A DNA stretch of 64,000 bases from Planctomycetaceae bacterium (GTDB taxonomy: Bacteria > Planctomycetota > Planctomycetia > Pirellulales > Pirellulaceae), in assembly GCA_027487485.1 (NCBI GenBank), contig JAIYDN010000018.1, positions 124,001 to 188,000 on the forward strand. The letters are read 5' to 3'. The notes below the pieces were generated by a model. That model searched no databases, was not told the origin of the DNA, and saw nothing but the letters and a program-made list of their open reading frames with translations. Numbering within the stretch: the stretch's first letter is position 1; each line of letters opens with the position of its first letter. Below, piece by piece: positions 6,833-15,671 of the stretch. A program made the position numbers and the translations under genes.

Positions 6833-9079
6833 ATGTCTAGCACTCAAGCGACTGCCCCCTCTGTTTCTGACGCTGCGATACCGGACCGATTTTATGAGAT
6901 CTTAAAAGGCGTCTGGGGCTTCTCCAGTTTGCGTCCTTCCCAAGAGGCCGCTATTGCATCCATCTTAGAGGGACGCGATACGCTTGTGATCATGCCGACC
7001 GGTGGTGGTAAATCGCTCTGTTATCAAGCCCCTGCGATCTATCGCGGCGGCATGACCATCGTGGTTTCGCCGCTGATAGCCCTGATGAAGGACCAAGTGG
7101 ATTCACTGAAGCAAGTTGGTGTGAATGCAGTACGAGTCGACAGCACCTTAACGTTACCCGAAAAGCGCGAGATCGCTCAAGAGCTTCGATCGGGCAACGT
7201 GCGATTGCTGTTTGTTTCGCCGGAACGTATCGCGAGTCCAGATTTTGTTCGCTTGCTCGAGGGGAACGAAGTACACACCATTGCGATCGATGAGGCGCAT
7301 TGCGTATCGCAGTGGGGACATGATTTTAGGCCCGAGTATCGACAACTGAGTTCGTTGCGGAATGTTTTTCCGAACGCGGCCATGCATGCCTTTACGGCAA
7401 CGGCGACGGTCAAGGTGCGAGCGGACATTATGGATCAACTGCAACTGAAACAACCGCGAATGTTGATCAGTTCTTTTGATCGACCGAACTTGACCTACCG
7501 CGTGTTGCCTCAAGTGGAGCTCGAGAATCAGATTCTCGAAGTTTGCGAGCGGCATCGTGGGTCAGGCGGCATTGTTTATTGCCTGCGACGCAACGACGTG
7601 GAGGTGATTACAGCCTTCCTTCAAAGCAAAGGAATTTCAGCGGTAGGTTATCACGCAGGGATGCCCCATGAAGAACGCAAACGGGCTCAAGAGGCGTTTC
7701 TGACCGAATCGATCGATGTGGCGGTTGCAACGGTGGCATTCGGAATGGGGATCGACAGGTCCAATGTTCGGTTTGTGTTGCATGCGTCGATCCCTAAGTC
7801 AATCGAACACTATCAGCAAGAGACAGGTCGTGCAGGTCGCGATGGTCTGCCTGCCGAATGCGTCCTGTTCCATAGTGTCGGGGATGTGATGACCTTGAAG
7901 AAGATCACCGAGAGCAGTTTACGGGAGGCGAACGCATCGGAAGAAATCGTGGCAGCATCGCGACTCCAGATTGAAGAGATGTCGCGGTATTGCCAAACCC
8001 CCGTTTGCCGGCATCGGGCGTTGGTTCAATACTTTGGTCAGTCTTACGATTTAGCATCCTGTGGGGCGTGCGATGTATGCTTGGGGGATACCGACGAAGT
8101 CCCCGATTCCAAAATCATTGCGCAAAAGATTTTGTCCTGTGTTTTTCGCGTGCAAGAACGATTCGGCGTGAATCATGTGGTGGATGTACTGCTTGGCGCG
8201 AGAACTCAGGCGGTCGTCCAACGGGGGCACGATCAAGTGAGTACGTATGGGATCTTGAAAGAGGTTCCCAAGGCGCAATTGAAGGATTGGGTCTATCAAT
8301 TGGCCGGCCAAGGGGCACTTACTCTCGACGGTACAGAATTTCCAGTGCTCAAATTGAACCCGAATTCCCGAGCGATTCTTTTCGGGGACGCTCAACCGCG
8401 TTTGATTCGCACCGCCACGAAAGCTAAAGAACGCAAGCAGGCCGCCGCAAGCGAAGCCTCGATCCATGCGGACAGCGGCTTGTTTGAGAAGCTGAGACTT
8501 TTGCGAAAGAAGCTTGCACAGGAACAGAACGTTCCACCTTTTGTGATCTTCGGCGATACCACGTTGATCGAAATGAGTGCAACCCGGCCATCGTCGCTTG
8601 AAGCGATGCTGATGATTTCGGGTGTCGGCAATACCAAGCTGAACGCTTATGGTCAGGATTTCTTGGACGAGATCACCAACTACTGCGCCCAGAATTCTCT
8701 GGAGATGGACGCCCAGTGGAAGTCGTCGGTGGCACAGAGCGGAAGCTCGCAACCTGCAATGCGTGTGGGGCGTACGGGAGCAACTGGAACCAAGAACATT
8801 ACCATTCCCATGTTAAGGGAAGGGAAGTCGTTCGACGAGATTGCATCCAAGGCAGGCATCACCCCTGGCACCGTTGCTTCTCATTTGTTGGAGATGATGG
8901 AAACCGAGGCGATCAGTTCGATTGATCCGTGGGTATCCGAAGCGACACAGCGACGCATTCTTGCAGCAGCGGAAAAAGTTGGGCGGGAACGCTTGAAGCC
9001 CATCTTCGAGCATCTCAACCAAGAAGTCCCGTATGAGCATCTTCGTTTGGTGCTGAACTTTGAAAAGCAGAATAGCTGA
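6833..9079 (+). CDS. recQ: ATP-dependent DNA helicase RecQ
   Basis: A 3'-5' DNA helicase acting in recombination and replication-fork repair. The superfamily 2 core is complete: RPSQ near residue 35 (motif 0), MPTGGGKS with K60 (Walker A), DEAHCVSQWGHDFRPEY (Walker B plus the RecQ aromatic loop), FTATAT (motif III) and QETGRAGRDG (motif VI). A zinc-binding region follows, with cysteines in CQTPVCRHRALVQYFG and SCGACDVC. Next come a winged-helix RQC part and an HRDC-like domain around residues 560-640 (LIEMSATRPSSLEAMLMISGVG). The last 100 residues look like a helicase-associated helix-turn-helix (LREGKSFDEIASKAGITPGTVASHL). At 748 residues it is longer than E. coli RecQ because of this tail. 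It ends nine bases from the convergent gene at 9089. Confidence 0.96.
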   Translation: MSSTQATAPSVSDAAIPDRFYEILKGVWGFSSLRPSQEAAIASILEGRDTLVIMPTGGGKSLCYQAPAIYRGGMTIVVSPLIALMKDQVDSLKQVGVNAVRVDSTLTLPEKREIAQELRSGNVRLLFVSPERIASPDFVRLLEGNEVHTIAIDEAHCVSQWGHDFRPEYRQLSSLRNVFPNAAMHAFTATATVKVRADIMDQLQLKQPRMLISSFDRPNLTYRVLPQVELENQILEVCERHRGSGGIVYCLRRNDVEVITAFLQSKGISAVGYHAGMPHEERKRAQEAFLTESIDVAVATVAFGMGIDRSNVRFVLHASIPKSIEHYQQETGRAGRDGLPAECVLFHSVGDVMTLKKITESSLREANASEEIVAASRLQIEEMSRYCQTPVCRHRALVQYFGQSYDLASCGACDVCLGDTDEVPDSKIIAQKILSCVFRVQERFGVNHVVDVLLGARTQAVVQRGHDQVSTYGILKEVPKAQLKDWVYQLAGQGALTLDGTEFPVLKLNPNSRAILFGDAQPRLIRTATKAKERKQAAASEASIHADSGLFEKLRLLRKKLAQEQNVPPFVIFGDTTLIEMSATRPSSLEAMLMISGVGNTKLNAYGQDFLDEITNYCAQNSLEMDAQWKSSVAQSGSSQPAMRVGRTGATGTKNITIPMLREGKSFDEIASKAGITPGTVASHLLEMMETEAISSIDPWVSEATQRRILAAAEKVGRERLKPIFEHLNQEVPYEHLRLVLNFEKQNS

Positions 9080-9088
9080 GTCGATTGG

Positions 9089-9796
9089 TTACCAGTAGGA
9101 GCGGACCATTTCAATCCATTGACTTGCCGTATGAGGTACCGAGTGCGAATCGTAACCAAAGCGATTCATTAGTCCTTCGTCTTGGTAAGCGATGAAGCAA
9201 AGCAAAAACAGCAACGAATAGCAAAACATATTTGCAATTCGATTTTGGCTCCAGAATTTAAGAGCCGTTCCAAAGCTGTGCTTGAACAGATATCGCCCTC
9301 GGCGGTATTCGATGGACCAAATCTCATCGAGAAGAATGTGTGACATAAAGCCTACGAAGACCGCCACGGTTTTGAAGAGGCGAAGATTCATGTCCACACA
9401 AGAACTGGCCACAAATGCAAAAAGGCAAGCAATGAAAGCCGCTGGGATACTGTGCCACATTCCACGGTGAACGGTATATCGCCGGAATGCTTCCGCGATG
9501 CCAAATCGGAGCATAAAGTAGATCCCCACGGTGATCAGCAACATCATTTCATGATTGCATCCAAGCCGCTGCAGACGATCCACCATCAGCATGGGGACAA
9601 ACGCAGAGGAGAATGCAACCGCTTCTCGAAGTGGGATTCCGGAATCGCTGTCCAGATCTGGAAGCATACCGCTAACGCTGCACAATGCGGTCCCCAGGAC
9701 ACAACTTTCCCAGGCGAGACCAGCTTGGTAGCCGCCCATACCGTAAAGAATTCCGGCTGCCGTACTAACAGAAATATGTGTTCTAAAGTCAGCCAT
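9089..9796 (-). CDS. DUF457 (YdjM/YbcI-like) membrane metal-dependent hydrolase
   Basis: A 235-residue membrane protein with the scattered His/Asp signature of the DUF457 family: an early His in FRTHISVSTA, LPDLDSDSG (DLD), HRGMWHS and HILLDEIWS. It has about five hydrophobic segments. Family members are inner-membrane proteins predicted to hydrolyse phosphorylated or lipid-linked substrates; none of this is shown here. The ATG at 9796 is preferred to a TTG six bases upstream because GGGAG lies nine bases before it. The gene converges on recQ with a nine-base gap. Confidence 0.8.
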   Translation of the reverse strand: MADFRTHISVSTAAGILYGMGGYQAGLAWESCVLGTALCSVSGMLPDLDSDSGIPLREAVAFSSAFVPMLMVDRLQRLGCNHEMMLLITVGIYFMLRFGIAEAFRRYTVHRGMWHSIPAAFIACLFAFVASSCVDMNLRLFKTVAVFVGFMSHILLDEIWSIEYRRGRYLFKHSFGTALKFWSQNRIANMFCYSLLFLLCFIAYQDEGLMNRFGYDSHSVPHTASQWIEMVRSYW

Positions 9797-10032
9797 CGCC
9801 AACCGCTCCCATCCCGCAGAGATCCAATAACTTCAAGTACGGAACCGTAGCAAAAAGCGGGGCCTCAGGTCCAGCGTATTTGTCAGGAGGCGTTTGCTAG
9901 CGTTTTTTCGTCGTTTGCAGTAGCTCAGGTCTCGACGAAACGTTCATGCCATGAAGCCAGCCGCAGTCGTACCGCTGCTTGATCCGCAGGCACTAGCCTC
10001 GCCACCCCCGCAACATGGGAATCAAAGCTTTT

Positions 10033-10092
10033 CGTACTCGACTCGCGTGGTTCGAGTACGAGTACCATTTCATTGAGTACGAGTACGAGTAC
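10033..10092. repeat. GAGTAC hexamer cluster with inverted arm
   Basis: CGTACTCGA (10033-10041) pairs perfectly with TCGAGTACG (10052-10060). GAGTAC occurs at 10054-10059, 10060-10065, 10075-10080, 10081-10086 and 10087-10092. The array is thus partly tandem and partly inverted. Confidence 0.85.
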
Positions 10093-10122
10093 GACGGAAA
10101 GCCAAACTGTGCAGCATCAACA

Positions 10123-10185
10123 GGCACTAGCCGCGGCCACATATCTAGCACAATGAAGCTCAACGCGGCTAGCGCCCGCGGCTCA
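10123..10185. repeat. Dispersed GCTAGCGCC palindromic element, copy 1
   Basis: GGCACTAGCCGCG (10123-10135) and CGCGGCTAGCGCC (10164-10176) are inverted with one mismatch. The longer right arm, 10164-10185, matches 48729-48750 at 21 of 22 bases and 13407-13428 at 18 of 22, which shows a dispersed family. Confidence 0.8.
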
Positions 10186-10236
10186 ATAAAGCAACAAGCT
10201 AACTGCCCATTAACTCAATGAACCTAGCGTATATGC

Positions 10237-13200
10237 TTAGAACGGGGCGTCACGGTCGAATTTCGGGCCGAATCCGCCGTGATCGTTTCCGCCGAATCCG
10301 TCTTCGAAATCGAGCTCATCTTCCTCGTCATCGTCCAGGTCGGGGAATCGAGCACCTTGAAAGGCGATCCCAGGACGGTCATGCAAAAGTTCTTCGTCGA
10401 CTTGAATATCCATCAGCTCAGGTTCCAAGGTATAGCACTTGCGTTGCCATTTCAAAGCAATAGCTTCTGCCTCATCTTCGTCCCGTGCCAGTACGCCCCA
10501 CTGGGCCATGTAGGCTTCCCATTCGGTCTGATTTGCTAGGCAACCTTCGTAGTCAAACCATGTTGATTCAAGCGGTTGCAGGACATAGCATTGGTACAAA
10601 TAGAGATCGCATGGTTTCTCGCCTGATCGAGCGTGTTCAAAAAAGCTTTCCGTTGCGATACCTGCTTTTAGCATACGGTCTTCGACTAACGCTTGTATAT
10701 CTTTTTCGTCGGGACATGTACGAGCCGCATTGATCAAACGTTCGTAAGCACCAGAGATACCGCTGATGGTGAGATTGTCTATTTCCACCAAGGGATGGGC
10801 GAGCGCCTTTTTGATTTGCTCGATTGCCTGATCCGACTGACCCATTTGCGCGTAGGCAGCGGCCCGAACGGAGTCGATGTGTAACCCATGAGAGTTGAAC
10901 AAACTAACTTCTTTTTCGATAGCAATGAGCGCTTCATCGGGACGTTTTAGTTCGAGCAATCCCGAGCTCAAATAGTAATAGGTCCAAGAGATCGGTTGAT
11001 GTCGCTGATGATATTTTTGAAGAAAGCTGACTTGCAGTTCGTATTGGCTTAATGCATGCGCCTTGAGAGCCGCTTCAAAAAGCAATTCGGGCGAATCCCC
11101 TCCTTCGCGAATGCAGAGATCTAAAACATAAAGCGAATCTTGAAGCCGATCGGATTCGGAATAGATTCTCGACAAAGCCAAAGCAGCATCTTCCCGCCTT
11201 CGGTCCAGTTTGAAAGCACGAGCGTAGCAGCGTTCAGCTTCGCCCTCCTTGCCAATGTACTCGTAGACCTCAGCTGCGCGAAAGTTGTTGTTCACACTAC
11301 TGGAATCGATCAGCAGCGATTTACGGATCAATTGATCGAGCCGCTCATTGCTGATCGAAGAATCACTCAGCTCCGAAAGGTCCCTGGCTTCCGCGGCAAG
11401 GTTTCCAAAAAAAGTGGCGAAACTGACTTCCTCCGATTCTTCCGGATCCTCAAACAGCTCGTCTTCTTCATCGCTTGAAACTAAATCTGCATTGAGAAAG
11501 GAGTCGTCTGGCAATTCAGGGGAATCGGTTAAGGCCCCGTTCTGGCTCGATTTTTCGACAGCCCCATCTCCGAGTTCTTCGTCTTCGGGCTCCCCGTCGT
11601 CGATTTCCTCATCGTCTTCCTCATCGTCAAGATCACTGACATCAAGATCTTCAAGATCATCGAGTTCTTCGGTGCCACTGAAATCGGGCATCATGGGATC
11701 ATCGTCAAAATCCTTGAAGGCGAGTTCGCGGGCCATTTCGGCGGAAAGTCGATCGATCATGCTAATGGTCATTCCAAGACGTCCCAGCAGTGAGATCAAA
11801 TAGCCCACATCCTGGTGAGTGGACACCAACTGGTTTGCCCACTTCCAAACTTCGACACGGTCGATGGCCGGCGTTATCAAGAAATTGACTAGGTACAGTG
11901 CCTTTCCAATATCGACGGGATGAGTGAATGCGCTTCGATCTTTGTCGAGCAGTTCTCGAAGAATTAGCAAAGGGTCGATCGCGACGTCGTCCCGCTCCCA
12001 TTTTGAATCGACACGATTTCGAGTTCGCACAGCTAATTCATCGAGCCAAGCTGACAGTGGCGAAGCAGAAATCGAAGTAATCTCGCTTTCGGGCGAGGAT
12101 TTGGGCAGAGATTGCGATAGTTCCGGCTTGACGGGATCCACCTTGGACGGTTCTAGCAACTCTTCCAGTGGTTTCGATGGAATGAATCGCGAATTCTTGA
12201 TGACCGTCCCTAGCGGGGTGATCGGCATCGAATCATCGAGCGTCTGATTCAATCGACGAATCGTCTGCCAATCGTTGGCTTTGGTCGCCGCATCTTCAAA
12301 TGGAACACAAAGCCTTTTTGCTTTGACAAAATCCCCTTGCAAGCGAAAGAGAGCGACCAGCCTTACGCCGTTCTCAAGCCACTTGGTGATCGATTTGTTT
12401 TGACGAAGCGACCGGTTCCATGGAACGAGCAGGCTTTCGGCCTGATCCCATTTCGATTCTTTCGCAAACTTCAAAGCCGCCAAGCTATCCATGGCTAGGT
12501 CATATTCCGGGCATTCACCTCGTGGTGGCAGCAACTGAATCGTGGCTTCGGTTCGGGCATCGTCTTGTCGATCTTCGAGCAGATCGAGCGTACGGCGTTC
12601 AAACATGACCGCGATTTCAGCCCCCATGGAATCCGTCACCGACTTGGCCTTAGCGAGCAAGGTCGCTTGCTCTAACTTGATTCGTGCCGATTCATGTTGC
12701 CCTTCTAGAATATCCATTCGGGCCAAACGTAGATTTGCAAGCCACCGTCGATCACCCCGTTCAGGAAAATCCGAATTCTGTTGCAGAACTTGATTGCTGT
12801 GATAGCGAGCCAATTCATAATCATCAGCGGCAATATGAATGTCGCTAGCGTATTCTCGGAAGCACTGAACACACGACAACTTTCCGATCCGGTGGCAGAC
12901 TTCGATCCCACCCGTCAAGCATTCTTGCATCCCTTCCGAATTGAACCCATCCAGCTCGCCCGTTGCTTCCGCTAGGACCTCGTACGCACAAGCTCCCATG
13001 GAGTAGATGATGCTACCGTATTGCTCAAGATCCATCGAAGGTTCGATCTTTCGAGCCTGTTCTTCATCTTCGAAAATTGCGATCAGTTCGACCGCTCTTT
13101 CTCGAACGGTTTCGAACTGCAGTAATTTTTGAGCCAGGTTCATTTGAAAGAATGTACCAAAAACATAATAAGCGAGGTGCCCTTCGGATTTAGCGCGCGA

Positions 13201-13329
13201 GCGCAATTCGCCATAGACACGAAAGGCGGATTGGCAATGCGCTGAATCCATTAGATTTCCGGCAGCATCATTCAGATCAGCCAGTTCTTTCTCAATCGAA
13301 TCTTGCTTACTCTGATTTTTCTTAGGCAC
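10237..13329 (-). CDS. Large TPR-repeat protein with acidic segments
   Basis: A 1030-residue soluble protein with no signal peptide, so probably cytoplasmic. Helical repeat pairs of TPR type are spread over residues 30-330 and again from about 650 to 880; for example EVYEYIGKEGEAERCYARAFKLDRR and YYLSSGLLELKRPDEALIAIEKEV. Between them lie about 100 residues dominated by Asp and Glu (near 545-610), and the C-terminus is another Asp/Glu/Gly/Phe-rich tail ending FGPKFDRDAPF. TPR proteins act as protein-protein scaffolds; no enzymatic motif was recognised and the partner is unknown. The start is GTG at 13329. Neighbours give no clue to function. The minus-strand gene upstream begins 82 bases away beyond a degenerate repeat. 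Confidence 0.78.
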   Translation of the reverse strand: MPKKNQSKQDSIEKELADLNDAAGNLMDSAHCQSAFRVYGELRSRAKSEGHLAYYVFGTFFQMNLAQKLLQFETVRERAVELIAIFEDEEQARKIEPSMDLEQYGSIIYSMGACAYEVLAEATGELDGFNSEGMQECLTGGIEVCHRIGKLSCVQCFREYASDIHIAADDYELARYHSNQVLQQNSDFPERGDRRWLANLRLARMDILEGQHESARIKLEQATLLAKAKSVTDSMGAEIAVMFERRTLDLLEDRQDDARTEATIQLLPPRGECPEYDLAMDSLAALKFAKESKWDQAESLLVPWNRSLRQNKSITKWLENGVRLVALFRLQGDFVKAKRLCVPFEDAATKANDWQTIRRLNQTLDDSMPITPLGTVIKNSRFIPSKPLEELLEPSKVDPVKPELSQSLPKSSPESEITSISASPLSAWLDELAVRTRNRVDSKWERDDVAIDPLLILRELLDKDRSAFTHPVDIGKALYLVNFLITPAIDRVEVWKWANQLVSTHQDVGYLISLLGRLGMTISMIDRLSAEMARELAFKDFDDDPMMPDFSGTEELDDLEDLDVSDLDDEEDDEEIDDGEPEDEELGDGAVEKSSQNGALTDSPELPDDSFLNADLVSSDEEDELFEDPEESEEVSFATFFGNLAAEARDLSELSDSSISNERLDQLIRKSLLIDSSSVNNNFRAAEVYEYIGKEGEAERCYARAFKLDRRREDAALALSRIYSESDRLQDSLYVLDLCIREGGDSPELLFEAALKAHALSQYELQVSFLQKYHQRHQPISWTYYYLSSGLLELKRPDEALIAIEKEVSLFNSHGLHIDSVRAAAYAQMGQSDQAIEQIKKALAHPLVEIDNLTISGISGAYERLINAARTCPDEKDIQALVEDRMLKAGIATESFFEHARSGEKPCDLYLYQCYVLQPLESTWFDYEGCLANQTEWEAYMAQWGVLARDEDEAEAIALKWQRKCYTLEPELMDIQVDEELLHDRPGIAFQGARFPDLDDDEEDELDFEDGFGGNDHGGFGPKFDRDAPF

Positions 13330-13406
13330 TATTAAACTCGATTTCCAAAGACGTTTTGAATCGCGGGCGACAGCCGCTTTATGGATTCGCTAAAAAGGCT
13401 CACGCT

Positions 13407-13428
13407 CGCAGCTAACGCTCGCGGCTCG
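13407..13428. repeat. Dispersed GCTAGCGCC element, degenerate copy overlapping a stop codon
   Basis: Matches 10164-10185 at 18 of 22 bases. The HTTM gene stop (TAG, 13412-13414 on the minus strand) and its last residues SRER lie inside it. Confidence 0.55.
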
Positions 13429-14377
13429 CTTTGGAGAAAGCCAAGCTCCAATCGAAAAGCAGTTTAGGAGAGACGAACGCAAGATTGGCGACCAACATCA
13501 TGAAGCCAAAGGTAATCATTCCCAAATAAATTGCGATCCCGCCATGCACCATCAAAGCAATTCCTAGCATGACAGGGCGCGTCCACTTGGGCCATATCAG
13601 AGCGCAATAGCTCAATTCCCAAAAGACCGTCATGTGCGTCAAAATCGAGGCAACCATGGGGCTATAGCCGATCCAAGTCAAATCCCACGATTGGTACTCG
13701 TAGGCAGCTGCCGAATACCACATGGCGCTTCCATCCCACCACATGTCCCCACGCATCTTACCGATCCCGCCAAACAGATAGATCACGCACAAGTGCAACT
13801 GAATCCATCGCGTTGCAAAGGTATTCGACCAAGATGCCTCGGGCTGTTCAATCTGACCCGACGACCTTCGTTGAAGCCAAGCATCCACGCTCCAGGAGTC
13901 ACCCGATCTACCAAGACATAGATACATCGACAACATGATTACGATCTGATCGAGCCCGAACAGCATGCCGGTCATACGGTGAACCGTCATCAAGGTAAGA
14001 AACCAAGCCAAGATGCTGACGATTCTGGTTTTCAAGCCAAATGCAAGCAGCAATCCGGCGACCATCGCCAGGATCTCGTGAGCCCAGATCAATGGCATGG
14101 ATTCAACAAGAGCGAGATAAGTCCATTTCGCATCCAACACTTGTTCCCGGTGCAATGCATGCCAAAATGCATTATCGACCAGTGCATGAGGCCCCATGAA
14201 TGCCTCCAGGTCCAGCATCCAAACCAAGTGGATGTAGGCGATCATCGAGCCGGTGAAGATTCTGATCAATGCCAACGTGTGCGAGTTGGAAGGTTGGAAG
14301 AAAAAATCCAACAATGGCTGCCAATGGTCCGCCCAGGAGCTACCTTGATCATCACTTAATTTATTGAGGCTTTGCAT
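13412..14377 (-). CDS. HTTM-domain membrane protein (vitamin K carboxylase-like)
   Basis: A 321-residue polytopic protein that fits the HTTM family, the membrane domain shared with vitamin K-dependent gamma-carboxylase. Landmarks are an early helix with LIRIFTGSMIAYIHLVWM, an aromatic region AFWHALHREQVLD, a helix with LLLAFGLKTR, and IQLHLCVIYLFGGIGKMRGDMWWDGSAMWY, which is a hallmark of the family. Bacterial HTTM proteins have no settled function and this one lacks the large lumenal domain of the animal carboxylase. It overlaps the upstream 241-residue gene by 17 bases, so the two are almost certainly cotranscribed and probably work together. The last residues come from a dispersed repeat that supplies the stop codon. 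Confidence 0.82.
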   Translation of the reverse strand: MQSLNKLSDDQGSSWADHWQPLLDFFFQPSNSHTLALIRIFTGSMIAYIHLVWMLDLEAFMGPHALVDNAFWHALHREQVLDAKWTYLALVESMPLIWAHEILAMVAGLLLAFGLKTRIVSILAWFLTLMTVHRMTGMLFGLDQIVIMLSMYLCLGRSGDSWSVDAWLQRRSSGQIEQPEASWSNTFATRWIQLHLCVIYLFGGIGKMRGDMWWDGSAMWYSAAAYEYQSWDLTWIGYSPMVASILTHMTVFWELSYCALIWPKWTRPVMLGIALMVHGGIAIYLGMITFGFMMLVANLAFVSPKLLFDWSLAFSKASRER

Positions 14378-15086
14378 CGGGCTCTTTTAGCTTTTCAGCG
14401 GGAAGTTCCTGAACAGTTGGGTCAGGGAAGGACTCTGGAAGGACGTCCAACAATCGCGGATCGTTCAGCGGAACTTTTTCATGGAGGACCATGTAGGGAG
14501 TGGGAAGGGATCGTTCGAGCCTACTGAGCGTTACTCTGCCCGTCCCCAATTTGTGTTTGAGGCTCTTCATCATGGACGCTTGCAATCGATCGTACATGAC
14601 CCAGTCCTGCGCCCACCGGGCCGCAAACTCGGTATCCTTCATGCTCTCCGCCGATATATGGCTCGGTGCAAAACGGCTGTTGTAAAACTCGGCGAGCATC
14701 AGATAGCGATGGTAAAGGAGCCTAGGTCGCTGGTTCAGTTTGTCAGGGAGCGTTGTTTCGGCAGGGGCCTCCGCTTGGATTTGCAAGCCTTGACTGCTTG
14801 AAAGATCTTCAGACTCAAGTTCCGGTTGAACGCTGCATCGAATCAATCTACCGGGACCAGGATTTGGGGCAAAGAAAAAGTACCCATGATCGAGATACAG
14901 CCATTGCGAATACGTTTGCATGGTCTCCGCGAGCAGCTCGAAATCAGGTGCGACAGCCACCTCGCTGCGGGAAAAAAAACGCAACGGTTCCGCCAGCACA
15001 CCCAGCATGTGCAATGAACCGATTGCCAGCAAAAACGCTTGCATTTTTTTCGGGCAATTTCGCATGGTGTTTCGGTCGGATTGCAA
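14361..15086 (-). CDS. Single-span protein, partner of the HTTM protein
   Basis: A 241-residue protein with one N-terminal hydrophobic stretch (about residues 15-33, MQAFLLAIGSLHMLGVLAEP) followed by a soluble, probably extracytoplasmic part. The segment YSQWLYLDHGYFFFAPNPGPGRLI is striking; a tyrosine/phenylalanine-rich piece of this kind often accompanies HTTM genes in planctomycetes, as I remember it. No enzyme motif was recognised. Met1, Met8 or Met15 could be the start. Because its stop overlaps the HTTM start by 17 bases, translational coupling is likely. Function unknown. Confidence 0.7.
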   Translation of the reverse strand: MQSDRNTMRNCPKKMQAFLLAIGSLHMLGVLAEPLRFFSRSEVAVAPDFELLAETMQTYSQWLYLDHGYFFFAPNPGPGRLIRCSVQPELESEDLSSSQGLQIQAEAPAETTLPDKLNQRPRLLYHRYLMLAEFYNSRFAPSHISAESMKDTEFAARWAQDWVMYDRLQASMMKSLKHKLGTGRVTLSRLERSLPTPYMVLHEKVPLNDPRLLDVLPESFPDPTVQELPAEKLKEPDAKPQ

Positions 15087-15257
15087 AATGGGAGGTTAGT
15101 CGTATCGATCGATCGGATTGTACCGCTGAAAAGCAATCTTCATGATAAGGAAGCGAAAAAATTCCTTCACGGCCGGCTCGGCAACGCTCGATACCAACGT
15201 AGATAAAGCTGGAGGGATTCCAGAAACCGTGCGAATGGTCGCCAAAAGGGTACGAAA

Positions 15258-15449
15258 ATGTCGAAATTCTTCTCGAAAAACCTGCGGAGATTTCTGCGGG
15301 ACGAAGACGGTCCTACAGCGGTTGAGTACGCCGTGATGGTATCTCTCATCGCAGCCGCCGTCATCGTAAGTGTTGGCCAAGTCGCCGTAGCGATGAAAAA
15401 CAGCTTCAATGCTTCGGGAGCTGTTCTTAATCCTGTGCTCGGTCAATAG
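15258..15449 (+). CDS. Flp/Fap-type pilin subunit
   Basis: A 63-residue protein with the complete Flp prepilin plan: a short basic leader (MSKFFSKNLRRFLRDEDG), a processing site before PTAVEY with the conserved Glu at +5, then a 20-residue hydrophobic helix (YAVMVSLIAAAVIVSVGQVA) and a short polar tail. Such subunits are cut by a TadV-type prepilin peptidase at the inner membrane and assembled into tight-adherence pili. AAGGG lies seven bases before the ATG, a good ribosome binding site. No tad or cpa assembly genes are in the window, so the gene is an orphan and must rely on machinery encoded elsewhere. It is divergent from the HTTM pair and convergent with the inositol-monophosphatase gene. 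Confidence 0.9.
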   Translation: MSKFFSKNLRRFLRDEDGPTAVEYAVMVSLIAAAVIVSVGQVAVAMKNSFNASGAVLNPVLGQ

Positions 15450-15652
15450 ACCTGGAGCTTGATATTCGGTTTGGCTTCGCATAGGTTCCGGGCAACGCCG
15501 CGAACCAAAATGATGGCAGTGACAATCCGCTGCCGAAACAGGACGGTTCAGTCTTGGACTCCACGTTCAGAAACAAACCAGATCAAGTTTGTGTTTACTG
15601 GTTGTAGAACATTAGTTTAGCTCTTTGCCCCAGCGCGGGTGCTTGGCATTCA

Positions 15653-15671
15653 AGAAGTTAAGTTAACTTCT
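15653..15671. terminator. Small hairpin at the end of the inositol-monophosphatase gene
   Basis: AGAAGTTA (15653-15660) pairs with TAACTTCT (15664-15671) over a three-base loop and overlaps the minus-strand stop codon. It could help end transcripts of the convergent genes; no strong T-run is present. Confidence 0.3.

Larger units (their letters stand above)
9797..10236. other. 440-base gene-free spacer rich in dispersed repeats
   Basis: No gene is supported. The spacer contains a GAGTAC hexamer cluster with an inverted partner (10033-10092) and a copy of a GCTAGCGCC palindromic element (10123-10185). Short fragments resembling the same element occur near 9985 (CCGCAGGCACTAGCC). The small frame across the hexamer cluster is a low-complexity product of the repeat and was not called. 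Confidence 0.6.

Noticed and set aside
8051-8752. 233-residue minus-strand frame inside recQ
   Set aside because: It lies wholly opposite the conserved recQ gene and has no recognisable motif.
10123-10185. CRISPR or tRNA-like structure in the repeat spacer
   Set aside because: There are no regularly spaced identical repeats with unique spacers, and no cloverleaf or T-loop sequence.
10015-10221. 68-residue frame with EYEYEYEY
   Set aside because: It is only the translation of the GAGTAC repeat, with no start signal or family likeness.
11348-11803. 151-residue plus-strand frame rich in Ser (SSSSSSSRSLTSRSSRSS)
   Set aside because: It is the complement of the Asp/Glu-rich segment of the TPR protein on the minus strand; its composition is fully explained by that.
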